64,000 nt of DNA from Anaerobacillus alkalidiazotrophicus (GTDB lineage: Bacteria > Bacillota > Bacilli > Bacillales_H > Anaerobacillaceae), in assembly GCF_001866055.1 (NCBI RefSeq), contig NZ_MLQS01000019.1, positions 62,001 to 126,000 of the forward strand. The letters are read 5' to 3'. The notes under the pieces are model-generated. The model was not told the origin of the DNA, searched no databases, and saw only the letters and a list, made by a program, of their open reading frames with translations. This document shows positions 15,436-24,136 of this stretch, in pieces. Positions within the stretch are counted from its first letter, which is position 1. Each line of letters opens with the position of its first letter. The position numbers were made by a program, and so were the translations under genes.

Positions 15436-17703
15436 ATGCGCAACAATACTGAATTGCTAAAGGAAATCGAACATACAAGAAAACTTATGATTAAACATGC
15501 ATCTATGAAAGGATTATCCTCTAATGAAACTATTAAAGTTAGTCAAAAGCTTGACCACCTTTTAAATGAATATGACAAAATAGAAAAAATGTTAAGAAAT
15601 GAGAGTAAGAATCATTTAACGATTGATATCGAAAGAATAAATTCTGTTATTAATAATGAGGCTAAGATTTTAATTACCGATATCGGGGGAGTTATTCTTT
15701 TTGTTAACGAAAAGTGCTGCAAAGTAATAGGTTATGAAAAAGACGAAATAATTGGAAAACACACTCGAATTTTTAATTCTGGTTTTCATTCAAAAGAATA
15801 TTTTAAAGATATGTGGAACACTATTTTATTAGGTGACATTTGGAAAGAAGAAATTAAAATTAAACGCAAAGATGGCTCAACAACTTGGAATGAAATGACG
15901 ATTTTTCCGTTAGTAGATGCAAAAGGAAATCCTTATCAATTCTTAACTCTTAGAGAAGATATTTCTGAAAAAAAAGAGTTTGAGTTTCGGGCCATACAAA
16001 AAGAGAGAATGTTAAATTTTTTTACAAAGAATTCAAATGATGTGATAGGCATTATTGATAAAGATATGAAAATAATGTATCAAAATAATGCAGTAGAACA
16101 AATGATGGGCTACAAAGTTGATGATGTAATAGGAACAAATCTATTTGATTACTTTAATAATGACGATACCAAAACAAAAAAGTTAAAAAATATCGTAAAA
16201 AAACAGGAAAAATCATTGGATTTTCATATTAATGTAAGACACAAGAATAATTCGTGGATTTTGTGCAAATTAAATACTACTAATTATATTGATGATCCTT
16301 ATATAAACGGAATAGTTTTCAATTTACGTACTATTAACGAACAAGAGAAAGTGAACGAAAAAGTGAACCACCTGTCATATTATGATTATTTAACTGGGTT
16401 GAATAATCGCAGAAGTTTTGAAAAGCGTTTGGCTGAAGAAATCGTTCGCTCAAAAGAAGAAAATCTACAGTTTGCTGTTATATTAATAAACTTAGATGGA
16501 TTTAAGTACGTTAACGATTCTTTTGGGCATGATGTAGGTGATAAACTTCTTAGAGAAGTTTCACAACGGTTAAGAAATGTGTTAAACAGAAAACTATTTT
16601 GCGGTAGATTAGGTGGAGATGAGTATGGCTTAATTTTTCCTAATACCAATAATTTTGATGAAATCCATCAGGTTGGGAAATTATTAGTAAATTTATTTGA
16701 CGAAAATCCATTTAAAATTGATGATTATGAATTTTTCATCTCAGCTAGTATAGGAATTAGTGTCTATCCTTCTTCTGGAGATACAATAAAAAAATTATTA
16801 AAACATGCTGGTGCTGCAGTGTATCATTCAAAAATAGAGGGGAAAAATCAATTTCAAATTTATTCCCCAGACATGAATTTAAATAGTTTTAAAATGTTCA
16901 CTCTTAAAAATGATCTTAAAAAAGCTTTAGTTAAAGAAGAGTTCCTTATTTACTTTCAACCACGTATTAACCCATTAACATTTGAGTTAACTGGAGCAGA
17001 AGCGCTAATGCGCTGGAATCATCGGAAATGGGGCATTGTTTCTCCAATTGATTTTATTTCACTAGCTGAAGAATCAGGATTAATTGTAAAGATGGGTGAA
17101 TGGCTCCTAAGGGAAGTGTGTCGTCAAATTAAAGGATGGTTAGAACAAAGCATAAACTTTGAGAAGATATCGATCAATATCTCTTCCCTTCAATTATTCC
17201 AATCTGACTTTGTTCAAACGGTTTCGACAATATTGAATGAAGAGGGCGTCGACTCAAGTTACTTAGAATTTGAAATAACGGAAAGTGTCATAATCGATCG
17301 AGAAGAACATGTATTAAAGACATTAAAGGAATTAAAAAGCATGGGTATTGCCCTAGCACTAGATGACTTTGGGACAGGCTATTCATCTTTAAATTATTTA
17401 AGAAAATTACCATGTGACACAATAAAGATTGATAAAAGCCTTATAAACGACATTTTAAGTAATAATGAAACTTATGACATATTCGAAGCTACGATTCGCT
17501 TGTGTCATAAGTTAAATAAATCGGTGGTCGTTGAAGGAATTGAAACATATGAACAACTTTCAATTATTCAAAAATTAGATTGCAAGGAATTTCAAGGTTA
17601 CTTATGTAGTAAACCACTAAAACAAGAAAAGTTTTTAGAATTTCTACATTTAGGAAAATGGACGAATGAGTCAAAAAAGCAAATGATGATACAAGCCAAC
17701 TAA
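15436..17703 (+). CDS. Spo0E-like / PAS-PAS / GGDEF-EAL cyclic-di-GMP protein
   Basis: The 755-residue protein starts with a short helical region (residues 1-50) carrying SQKLDHLL at 36-43, which matches the SQELD motif of Spo0E-type aspartyl-phosphate phosphatases. Two PAS domains follow (about 60-185 and 190-305). A GGDEF domain then has GGDEY at 393-397 and no RxxD inhibitory site, and an EAL domain has EALMR at 522-526 and DDFGTGYSSL with catalytic acidic residues. The EAL part looks competent as a c-di-GMP phosphodiesterase; GGDEY may be weakly active or regulatory. No membrane segment is apparent. ATG 15436 follows AAGAGGGTGG. The Spo0E fusion suggests a link between c-di-GMP and Spo0A phosphorelay control, which is inference. 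Confidence 0.9.
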   Translation: MRNNTELLKEIEHTRKLMIKHASMKGLSSNETIKVSQKLDHLLNEYDKIEKMLRNESKNHLTIDIERINSVINNEAKILITDIGGVILFVNEKCCKVIGYEKDEIIGKHTRIFNSGFHSKEYFKDMWNTILLGDIWKEEIKIKRKDGSTTWNEMTIFPLVDAKGNPYQFLTLREDISEKKEFEFRAIQKERMLNFFTKNSNDVIGIIDKDMKIMYQNNAVEQMMGYKVDDVIGTNLFDYFNNDDTKTKKLKNIVKKQEKSLDFHINVRHKNNSWILCKLNTTNYIDDPYINGIVFNLRTINEQEKVNEKVNHLSYYDYLTGLNNRRSFEKRLAEEIVRSKEENLQFAVILINLDGFKYVNDSFGHDVGDKLLREVSQRLRNVLNRKLFCGRLGGDEYGLIFPNTNNFDEIHQVGKLLVNLFDENPFKIDDYEFFISASIGISVYPSSGDTIKKLLKHAGAAVYHSKIEGKNQFQIYSPDMNLNSFKMFTLKNDLKKALVKEEFLIYFQPRINPLTFELTGAEALMRWNHRKWGIVSPIDFISLAEESGLIVKMGEWLLREVCRQIKGWLEQSINFEKISINISSLQLFQSDFVQTVSTILNEEGVDSSYLEFEITESVIIDREEHVLKTLKELKSMGIALALDDFGTGYSSLNYLRKLPCDTIKIDKSLINDILSNNETYDIFEATIRLCHKLNKSVVVEGIETYEQLSIIQKLDCKEFQGYLCSKPLKQEKFLEFLHLGKWTNESKKQMMIQAN

Positions 17704-17716
17704 AGAGTAATTTCTG

Positions 17717-17932
17717 TTTATCCCACTCTTAAGGGGCAGTAAGACCCCCACCTCAAAACTTAAGAAAATCAAAAAGTTTAGGTGGGAGATTAACTGCCCC
17801 TAAAGGTCCGATATAGAATAACTTTCATCAGTGATAGCTGATGATTAGTTATTCTTATGCCTGTGGTATAAGTTAAACTAACAATCAGTGGGGGATGAAG
17901 GAAAACCCCCACTGATTGAAGTTCAGCTTTAT
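17717..17932 (+). repeat. Structured repeat family A, copy 4 (full-length form)
   Basis: This 216-bp reference copy has a left hairpin CCCACCT...AGGTGGG enclosed by GGGGCAGT/ACTGCCCC, a central hairpin GAATAACT...AGTTATTC with inner CATCAG/CTGATG, and a right hairpin CAATCAGTGGGGG/CCCCCACTGATTG. TTTAT bounds both ends. It is nearly identical to the copy at 31033-31249. Confidence 0.9.
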
Positions 17933-17969
17933 GTTTAGAATAATTGTATAGTAGTTTTGAATTTAATAC

Positions 17970-18006
17970 AAAAAAGTAGTCACCAATGGAGGTGAACTAC
18001 TTTTTT
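17970..18006. terminator. Bidirectional terminator
   Basis: AAAAAAGTAGT plus CACC pairs with GGTG plus ACTACTTTTTT. It lies between the convergent GGDEF-EAL gene and the small gene at 18034. Confidence 0.85.
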
Positions 18007-18033
18007 GTTTGCTATAAAAAGCATGTAAGCTTT

Positions 18034-18210
18034 TTAGCCTATGTATCCTTTTTCCTTGAGCGCTTCAAATGCTTTTTTTTCATTTTCATCTTTAATTTGA
18101 TAGACTAATGAAGTACCATCTACTTTTGCACATCTACCACCAAACGGTTTTAATAGTTCTTTTACATCTTTTATATCAAATTCTGTTTTTATTTCGTAAG
18201 AAACTTTCAT
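18034..18210 (-). CDS. Small hypothetical protein
   Basis: This 58-residue soluble protein begins MKVSYEIKTEFDIKDVKELL and ends EKKAFEALKEKGYIG; alternating beta and helical segments are suggested. I do not recognise the family. ATG 18210 has a strong GGAGGTGA site upstream, which supports it as a real gene and fixes the start (an earlier in-frame start lies before this site). It lies just downstream of the PucR-type regulator gene on the same strand. Confidence 0.65.
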   Translation of the reverse strand: MKVSYEIKTEFDIKDVKELLKPFGGRCAKVDGTSLVYQIKDENEKKAFEALKEKGYIG

Positions 18211-18258
18211 ATCATTCACCTCCTCTATTAAATTATACACTATATAAAGAAAGAATAG

Positions 18259-19773
18259 TTACAAGTATTCCTTATATAACAAGATGTCTAATGAAATTTG
18301 GAGATGCTTACAATGTATTTCATTAGTTAACTTGAAACCTGCAATTTCTTCACACTTTTTAAGTCTGTAAGTTAAGGTGTTACGATGTATGTTCAATTCA
18401 TTAGATGTATCGTTAATATTTTTATATTTTGTAAGGTATAAGTGAAGTGTTTTTGCGTAATCTGTTTTATTTGTATGGTCATATTCAATAAGAGTTTTAC
18501 AACCAGGGTACACAAAAACTAATGAGGATTCTTTTTTTAAAGCAGAGTCAATTAAGTGTTGGTAGACATAATCTTCATACTTATAGTAGTTTTTCTTTCT
18601 ATCTATTTTTCGTCCAATTTTATTTGCAACTATGGCTTGTCGATAATAAATAGAAGAATCGATTAATTCGTAATAGACATTACTAACTCCAAAATGAATA
18701 GTAAGATTTTTAAGGATGTTCACTGTAAATTTTATAGACCGTTCAATCCCTATTCCAAATAATAGAAGAACTAGATAACCGCTGTGAGTACTTAAATGGA
18801 AATTTTTGATTTTTAACGTAAGCTGGTTATGTGCAATAGTTAGTAATGATGTATTTTCTTTCGTGAAATTTAGAGGTGCAACGAAAATACAATATGGTGC
18901 TTTAAACGGTAGTTTAGCTCGAGCCATTGTTTTTTGAAGTGTATCTTCAGATGAAATTCCACCGTCCAAAAGATTTGCAAGAAATGTTTGTTTTAAAATA
19001 GATGGCTCACTAGCTGGTGTTGTTTTTCTTTTTAGAATCGAACATAAAACCTTACATACTAAATGGGTAATTTCATAATCTGCCTGTGAAAAAGGTTTAT
19101 TGTATTCAATAATTCCTAAATAACCATATATTTTCTTTCCATCAATAACTGTTGCAGAAAGTCTTGGTATTTCTTGTGCCCAACTCCAATTTAAATAAAT
19201 TGGCCTATCACTAACTAATGACTTTTCTTTTGTTTTATCTGTTTCAAACATCATAACAAAATCCTGTTCTAAAAATCCCCTTACATAAAGACTATCCCAT
19301 ACTGGATCATTTAATTTTTTTTCTGGATAGAAGCCTAGCAATCTATATGTAGGATCTGTTAATGCAATGGGGTTTCCCAATAATTCAAATGCTGTATAAA
19401 GGATTGAAGAGATACTAGATTCTTTGATTACTTCATCAAAAAGACGTTCTTTTGCGTCTTGTATAACTTTCTTTTCTGCAAGGGCCATTTTTACAATGGA
19501 TATAGCAATATCAAATTTATGGTCAGCTACGTAGATCAAATTATTATTGTCTATGTTAATCAAGTCGCTAGCAAGATTACTTTGAAATAAAAAGTTTGCA
19601 TTTTGGGGAAGCGTGGACAATATTTTTGTGCTGCCATAATAAAGTGTGTTTAACTCAAAATTTTGCAAATTTGAATGTAAGGGTTCAATGTTTGCAATAC
19701 TGCGTTCTGGATAACTAAGCTGTTTCAATGGAGCTAATTCTTGTAAGCGTTCAATAAGTTGTAATATTTTCAT
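18259..19773 (-). CDS. PucR family transcriptional regulator
   Basis: The 504-residue protein has a long ligand-sensing N-terminal region and ends in the PucR/CdaR-type helix-turn-helix (about residues 440-500), with INDTSNELNIHRNTLTYRLKK. Regulators of this family usually control an adjacent catabolic gene in response to its substrate. It is divergent from the ene-reductase gene at 19936, with a 162-bp shared intergenic region, so that gene is the likely target. The stop is close to the small gene at 18034. ATG 19773 follows GGAGGA. Confidence 0.88.
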   Translation of the reverse strand: MKILQLIERLQELAPLKQLSYPERSIANIEPLHSNLQNFELNTLYYGSTKILSTLPQNANFLFQSNLASDLINIDNNNLIYVADHKFDIAISIVKMALAEKKVIQDAKERLFDEVIKESSISSILYTAFELLGNPIALTDPTYRLLGFYPEKKLNDPVWDSLYVRGFLEQDFVMMFETDKTKEKSLVSDRPIYLNWSWAQEIPRLSATVIDGKKIYGYLGIIEYNKPFSQADYEITHLVCKVLCSILKRKTTPASEPSILKQTFLANLLDGGISSEDTLQKTMARAKLPFKAPYCIFVAPLNFTKENTSLLTIAHNQLTLKIKNFHLSTHSGYLVLLLFGIGIERSIKFTVNILKNLTIHFGVSNVYYELIDSSIYYRQAIVANKIGRKIDRKKNYYKYEDYVYQHLIDSALKKESSLVFVYPGCKTLIEYDHTNKTDYAKTLHLYLTKYKNINDTSNELNIHRNTLTYRLKKCEEIAGFKLTNEIHCKHLQISLDILLYKEYL

Positions 19774-19873
19774 ACAAAATCCTCCGCAGCCTAAAGATTA
19801 GTTATATCAACCATATTTTATCTCAGTTGTTAAAATTGCACAATTGTAATTGGTTAAATTATGAAAATTGACA

Positions 19874-19891
19874 TTGTGAAACATTTAACAA
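19874..19891. promoter_or_regulatory. Rex/Fnr-like operator upstream of the ene-reductase
   Basis: TTGTGAAACATTTAACAA differs at one base from the Rex palindrome TTGTGAA-N4-TTCACAA. It lies directly after a TTGACA -35-like hexamer (19868). The related core TGTGA-N6-TCACA is also bound by Fnr/Crp proteins, so the cognate factor is uncertain. Confidence 0.5.
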
Positions 19892-19935
19892 GTTAATATA
19901 ATCGAAGTAAATAAAGATTGAGGGAGGGTTTTGTC

Positions 19936-21855
19936 ATGTTGAAGATGTTAGGTAAAGCGAACATTGGTAAGATGAAATTACGTAATCGTGTATTTATGGC
20001 ACCAATGGGAACGACTACAGATCCTGATGGTGGATATTCTGATCGAAATATTCATTATTTCACCGCTCGTGCAAAAGGTGGAATAGGCCTCATCATTACT
20101 GGTGCAAATACAGTGACTGATAAATATGAACCTCGTCCATGTCATCTCCTTGACCATTTCAATAAAGTTGGTCGATTAAATCTTTTAATAGAACGTGCGC
20201 ATCAATATGGTGCAAAAGTATGTGTTCAATTAAGTCCTGGTTTAGGTCGCGTTTCATTTGTGGATCCATTTACACCACCATACGCCCCTAGTCCAGTTCC
20301 CGCTTTTTGGTTTCCCTCTTTAACTTGTAAACCATTTACTATTGAAGATATTCAATATCTTATAAAGGCTTTTGGATATTCAGCAAGCCTAGCCAAGCAG
20401 GCAGGTGCAGATGCTATTGAAATTCATGGTTATGGAGGTTATTTGATAGATCAATTCCACTCAACTTTATGGAACAAACGAACGGATGAATACGGTGGAG
20501 ACTTAGAAGGAAGAACACGATTTAGTCGTGAATTAATAACAGAAGTTCAAAAAACATGTGGAAAAGATTTTCCGATCATATTTAAATTCACTCCATATCA
20601 TGGTGTAGAAGATGGACGCGAACTTGAAGAAGGTATTGAAATAGCTAAGATATTAGAGAGTGCGGGTGTGGCGGCACTTCATGTAGATAAAGGTTGTTAT
20701 GAAGCATGGTATCATGCAATCTCAACAGTTTATGAAGAAAAAGGCGCCCAAATTAGCCTTGCTCACTCAATTAAAAAAGCAGTGAAAATACCGGTTCTCG
20801 CACAAGGGAAGTTAAGTGAACCAGCTTTTGCAGAGCAAGTATTACAAGAAGGGAAGACAGACTTTGTTGGACTTGGTCATCAACTACTAGCTGATCCTGA
20901 ATGGGTTAATAAGGTCGCTGATGGAAAAATAGACGATATCATTCCTTGTATTGGATGTAATGAATGTCTCTTAGGTGGGTTTTCAGGTAAAAACACAACC
21001 TGTGCACTTAACCCTACGTGCGGTTATGAAAGCGAATACAAGCTTGAAGAAGCGAAAAAAACAAAATCAATTTTAGTCGTTGGTGGTGGACCAGGAGGAA
21101 TGACCGCAGCGATATCTGCTGCAAAGCGAGGTTTTAAGGTAGAGCTTTGGGAGAAAAAAGACCATTTAGGTGGGAACTTACTTGCAGCTGGTGCACCTTC
21201 ATTTAAAAAAGATGTTATAAATTATACTGATTATTTAAAAACACAAGTAAGTAAGCACCCAATTAATTTAAAACTACTTAAAGAAGGGTCAGTTACTGAT
21301 ATCATCAATCGAAAAGATGACCTTGTTATACTTGCTTTAGGGGCGAAAGAAGCAACACCACCTATTCCTGGGATTGATAAGGCCCATGTTAAATATGCAA
21401 ATAATGTATTACTAGGTAAAGAAATAACTGGTGATGAAGTAGTAGTCATTGGTGGCGGTTTAGTTGGTTGTGAAACAGCCCTTTTCTTAAAACAACAAGG
21501 GAAAGAAGTAACCATAGTTGAGATGCTTGATGATATACTACAAAAAGACAGTCATTCCTTAAATAACACAATGAAACTTAGAAGTTTACTCGCAGAAAAC
21601 GGAATAACGATTAAAACGAAAACACAAGTTGAATCGATATGTTATACAAATGTCACCTTGAAAACCAATGAAAATGAAGAGTTATTCGATTGCGATTCAG
21701 TTGTTATCGCCACAGGCTACCTACCTGAAAGTGATCTTGTATCTGCTTTAGAAGATAAAGTCCCATTGGCCTCTGTAGGTGATTGTGTAAGACCAGGTAA
21801 AATTTTAGATGCTGTTCATGAAGCGTTTCACACAATACGTTTACAAAATTCATAA
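19936..21855 (+). CDS. NADH:flavin oxidoreductase / ene-reductase with Fe-S cluster (2,4-dienoyl-CoA reductase type)
   Basis: The 639-residue protein has an N-terminal old-yellow-enzyme TIM barrel (about 1-340) with an active-site region IEIHGYGGYLIDQFHSTLWN. A four-Cys 4Fe-4S site follows (CIGCNECL, then CALNPTCG), then FAD- and NAD(P)-binding domains with VVGGGPGGMTAA and VVIGGGLVGCETA. The layout is that of 2,4-dienoyl-CoA reductase, 2-enoate reductase and related anaerobic ene-reductases. ATG 19936 has AGGGAGGG 7 bp upstream. It is divergent from a PucR regulator, and a Rex/Fnr-like site overlaps its promoter region, consistent with redox control. The actual substrate is unknown. Confidence 0.9.
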   Translation: MLKMLGKANIGKMKLRNRVFMAPMGTTTDPDGGYSDRNIHYFTARAKGGIGLIITGANTVTDKYEPRPCHLLDHFNKVGRLNLLIERAHQYGAKVCVQLSPGLGRVSFVDPFTPPYAPSPVPAFWFPSLTCKPFTIEDIQYLIKAFGYSASLAKQAGADAIEIHGYGGYLIDQFHSTLWNKRTDEYGGDLEGRTRFSRELITEVQKTCGKDFPIIFKFTPYHGVEDGRELEEGIEIAKILESAGVAALHVDKGCYEAWYHAISTVYEEKGAQISLAHSIKKAVKIPVLAQGKLSEPAFAEQVLQEGKTDFVGLGHQLLADPEWVNKVADGKIDDIIPCIGCNECLLGGFSGKNTTCALNPTCGYESEYKLEEAKKTKSILVVGGGPGGMTAAISAAKRGFKVELWEKKDHLGGNLLAAGAPSFKKDVINYTDYLKTQVSKHPINLKLLKEGSVTDIINRKDDLVILALGAKEATPPIPGIDKAHVKYANNVLLGKEITGDEVVVIGGGLVGCETALFLKQQGKEVTIVEMLDDILQKDSHSLNNTMKLRSLLAENGITIKTKTQVESICYTNVTLKTNENEELFDCDSVVIATGYLPESDLVSALEDKVPLASVGDCVRPGKILDAVHEAFHTIRLQNS

Positions 21856-21858
21856 GAA

Positions 21859-21905
21859 ACAAAAGGAGGTACGATTTAGTATACATCGTACTTCCTTTTG
21901 TTTTG
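21859..21905 (+). terminator. Rho-independent terminator
   Basis: ACAAAAGGAGGTACGAT pairs with ATCGTACTTCCTTTTGT (one mismatch region), ending in T residues, directly after the ene-reductase gene. Confidence 0.9.
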
Positions 21906-21934
21906 CTATTAAGAAAAAGGAAAGTAAGAATTAA

Positions 21935-22144
21935 TTATTGGTTTTTATTAAATTGTGGTTCTTCTTTAATGACTTGGTCATAGCGTGTTTGTAGTTGTTG
22001 AACAATATTTTTTTGTTGTTGAGATAGGCTTTCATACAACTGTTTTGCTTGTTGGTTTTGAGTTTCAAGGCTAAACTGAGTTAAGCTAGCCTCCACACTT
22101 TGAGCAGAAGATAACGCTTGTTGAATTTGAGTTTGTACAGTAAA
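21935..22144 (-). pseudogene. DUF1657 family protein lacking a start codon
   Basis: The minus strand encodes a nearly complete DUF1657 protein of about 69 residues, starting TVQTQIQQALSSAQSVEASL and ending KEEPQFNKNQ before TAA. Family members normally start MTV; here the codon before TVQ is TTT and the one before that is a TAA stop. No in-frame ATG, GTG or TTG is available at the N-terminus. Functional relatives are small proteins usually found beside spoVA/yetF genes in spore formers. Either the start was lost by mutation or there is a sequence error; GGGGG 15 bp upstream may be the old ribosome binding site. Confidence 0.7.
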
Positions 22145-22274
22145 TTAGAAAACCCCCATGAAAATTTAGTGGTAAGTATGATACAAAAATAAGATTCGTA
22201 AAACTCAATCATAATAAACATGGTAATAAATACTTTTAAAAGGTTACTTATTTTGCAAAATTCTCTTACTGAGT

Positions 22275-22384
22275 GAATTTTATAATTGCCTAAATGAAGC
22301 TACATAAAACAAATGTTGTTGGAAATGCTCTTCGTCCATTAATATTTAGTATCATAGTAGCGAAAATACACAATTATGAAATTG
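22275..22384 (-). repeat. 110-bp foldback MITE-like element, copy 1
   Basis: The ends GAATTTTATAATT and AATTATGAAATT are inverted repeats. The minus-strand sequence aligns along its whole length with 30900-31009, sharing for example TATTTTCGCTAC and TTTCCAACAACATTT, at roughly 75% identity by eye. It is followed 12 bp later by a family-A repeat. Confidence 0.75.
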
Positions 22385-22396
22385 AAATTCATTAAC

Positions 22397-22452
22397 TTTA
22401 TCCCACTCTTAAGGGGCAAGTAAGACCCCCACTGATTGAAGTTCAGCTTTAT
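22397..22452 (+). repeat. Structured repeat family A, copy 5 (short form)
   Basis: This 56-bp copy contains only the two ends, joined at GACCCCCACTGATTG. Confidence 0.85.
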
Positions 22453-22508
22453 ATTTTTCGTATTTTTTCATGGAATAGGGGAAATTAACATAAAGGGGGT
22501 TTGTTAAA

Positions 22509-23000
22509 ATGAACAAAAAAATTATTCTTGTATTATCAGTTTTATTCAGTTATATGGTTTTCAGTTTTAGTTTATTTCCTAACGATGCTTTTGCAACTAT
22601 GACTTCAGAAACTACTGAAGAAGAAAGTAGTTCTCGTATTCATAAAATTGGAGAAACCGCTAATGTTGGTGGATTAGATGTTACTGTTCAATCACTAACA
22701 GTAACAGAGGACCATGGTGATGGGCGTAGGCTAATACTCAACGTATCTATTTTTAATCATTCGGAAGAGGAAATTGATGTTCTAGGTAACAACATGAAAT
22801 TATTAAATCATCAAGGAAAGAATCAGTGTAGAATTATTGCTAATGAAAAAAGGGCAGTACCAACAATTACCATTAATCCAGCTGAGGTTCACGATGAGCA
22901 AATCATTTTTGAAATTGAGGATTTAGGCATCTACAATTTTACATTTAGAAACCCATTTTATACGGGTGAGGCGTATTGGTCTATTGACCTTTCAGAATAA
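22509..23000 (+). CDS. Secreted DUF4352-like protein
   Basis: The 163-residue protein has a signal peptide (residues 1-30: MNKKIILVLSVLFSYMVF, cleavage near AFA). The beta-rich domain has IGETANVGGLDVTVQSLTV near its start, the pattern of DUF4352 immunoglobulin-like extracellular domains. No lipobox Cys is present at the cleavage site, so it is probably released or wall-associated rather than a lipoprotein. ATG 22509 follows AAAGGGGG. Function is unknown. Confidence 0.7.
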   Translation: MNKKIILVLSVLFSYMVFSFSLFPNDAFATMTSETTEEESSSRIHKIGETANVGGLDVTVQSLTVTEDHGDGRRLILNVSIFNHSEEEIDVLGNNMKLLNHQGKNQCRIIANEKRAVPTITINPAEVHDEQIIFEIEDLGIYNFTFRNPFYTGEAYWSIDLSE

Positions 23001-23012
23001 AAAACGAAATTA

Positions 23013-23056
23013 GACTACATTCACATATATTTTCGAATATGTAAATGTAGTTTTTC
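23013..23056 (+). terminator. Rho-independent terminator
   Basis: CTACATT plus ACATAT pairs with ATATGT plus AATGTAG, followed by TTTTT. Confidence 0.85.
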
Positions 23057-23086
23057 TTACATAATCAAAATTTATAAATTTCTAAT

Positions 23087-23272
23087 TTGGAAACTGTCTA
23101 GCTTCAGCGCGTACGAGCTCGGTCACTTCAGGCCTTTTTCGGAAGCCAAAGAGCGGCTTCTGTCAAAGGCCGCCCCAGTGAAGCTACTACTCGAATTACT
23201 TCGAAGCTGCTTTGCGACGAGCAAACGGAGTGGCACAGGAGCAGCTGCTCGAGACCAAGGCGCTTGCTCTTT
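23087..23272 (+). repeat. Repeat family C, copy 3 (long form)
   Basis: It starts TTGGAAACTGTCTAGCTTC and ends ACCAAGGCGCTTGCTCTTT, 186 bp long. Its G+C is clearly higher than the surroundings, and it has several internal complementary blocks (GCCTTT/AAAGGC). The 25 bp before it are also shared with the copy at 49378. Confidence 0.7.
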
Positions 23273-23330
23273 ACTTAATACTTAATATTCTGATTATTGT
23301 TCTCGCACAACTAAAAATGGAGGTTATACA

Positions 23331-23918
23331 TTGGATTTGCGAACTAAATGGAATGATAAATATAAAGACCGTATTAAAAAGTTTATAGATAATAAAAATA
23401 AACCGAATGAAAGGTTAGAAAACTTATCCACATATTTTACAGGTGGGAAAGGCCTAGATCTTGCCTGTGGCCTTGGAGCAAACAGTCTCTTTCTGGCTCA
23501 ATTAGGCTATAACATACAAGCATTGGATATTTCGGAGGTAGCTACACAATATGTTAGAGACCAGGCGAGGGAAAAGCAACTTGATATAGTTGCTACTGCA
23601 ATTGATCTAACTAATTTAAGTAATCTGAATTTTAAAAAGAATTTATTTGATCTAGTAATCATTACTTATTACCTTGATCGCGACATTTTTCCATATGTTA
23701 AATCAATCATTAAAGATAATGGATACTTTTTTATGGAAACATTTTATTTATCAGAAGAAACAAAGAAAGTTGGAATATCAAATAAATACAAGCTACATTC
23801 TAATGAGTTACTATCTACCTTTACTGATTGGCAAGTTCTTTATTATGAGGAAAATGAAAAAGAGGGACGACAAACAATACTAGTAAAAAACAAGTCTATT
23901 TCAAATGCCCTGGAATAA
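23331..23918 (+). CDS. Class I SAM-dependent methyltransferase (TehB-like)
   Basis: The 195-residue protein has the SAM-binding motif GKGLDLACGLGANSLFLAQL near residue 45 and a second motif NIQALDIS, typical of small TehB/UbiE-type methyltransferases. TTG 23331 is preceded by TGGAGG, and no better start exists. It is a single gene between repeat C3 and pckA. The substrate is unknown; tellurite/thiopurine-type activity is one possibility. Confidence 0.82.
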   Translation: MDLRTKWNDKYKDRIKKFIDNKNKPNERLENLSTYFTGGKGLDLACGLGANSLFLAQLGYNIQALDISEVATQYVRDQAREKQLDIVATAIDLTNLSNLNFKKNLFDLVIITYYLDRDIFPYVKSIIKDNGYFFMETFYLSEETKKVGISNKYKLHSNELLSTFTDWQVLYYEENEKEGRQTILVKNKSISNALE

Positions 23919-23960
23919 ATCTATGTTATTTGATTATAAGATTTTAGCTTAAGTATGAAA

Positions 23961-24016
23961 TGAGTGAAACTCTAATTCTATTTCTTTCTTTTTTAAGAAA
24001 AAGAATTAGTTTCTCA
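23961..24016 (+). terminator. Hairpin terminator after the methyltransferase gene
   Basis: TGAG-GAAA-CTCTAATTCT pairs imperfectly with AAGAATTAG-TTTCTCA across a T-rich loop. The following region to 24260 holds the pckA promoter area and no gene. Confidence 0.6.
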
Positions 24017-24136
24017 TAATTTTATTATGTAAACTACATTTTTTAATAATTAAAAAAACTAGAATGATTATTTATCATTAGTAATTTTAAACATTCACTG
24101 AATGTACATTTACTAGCAATAATAATTTTGTATAAA

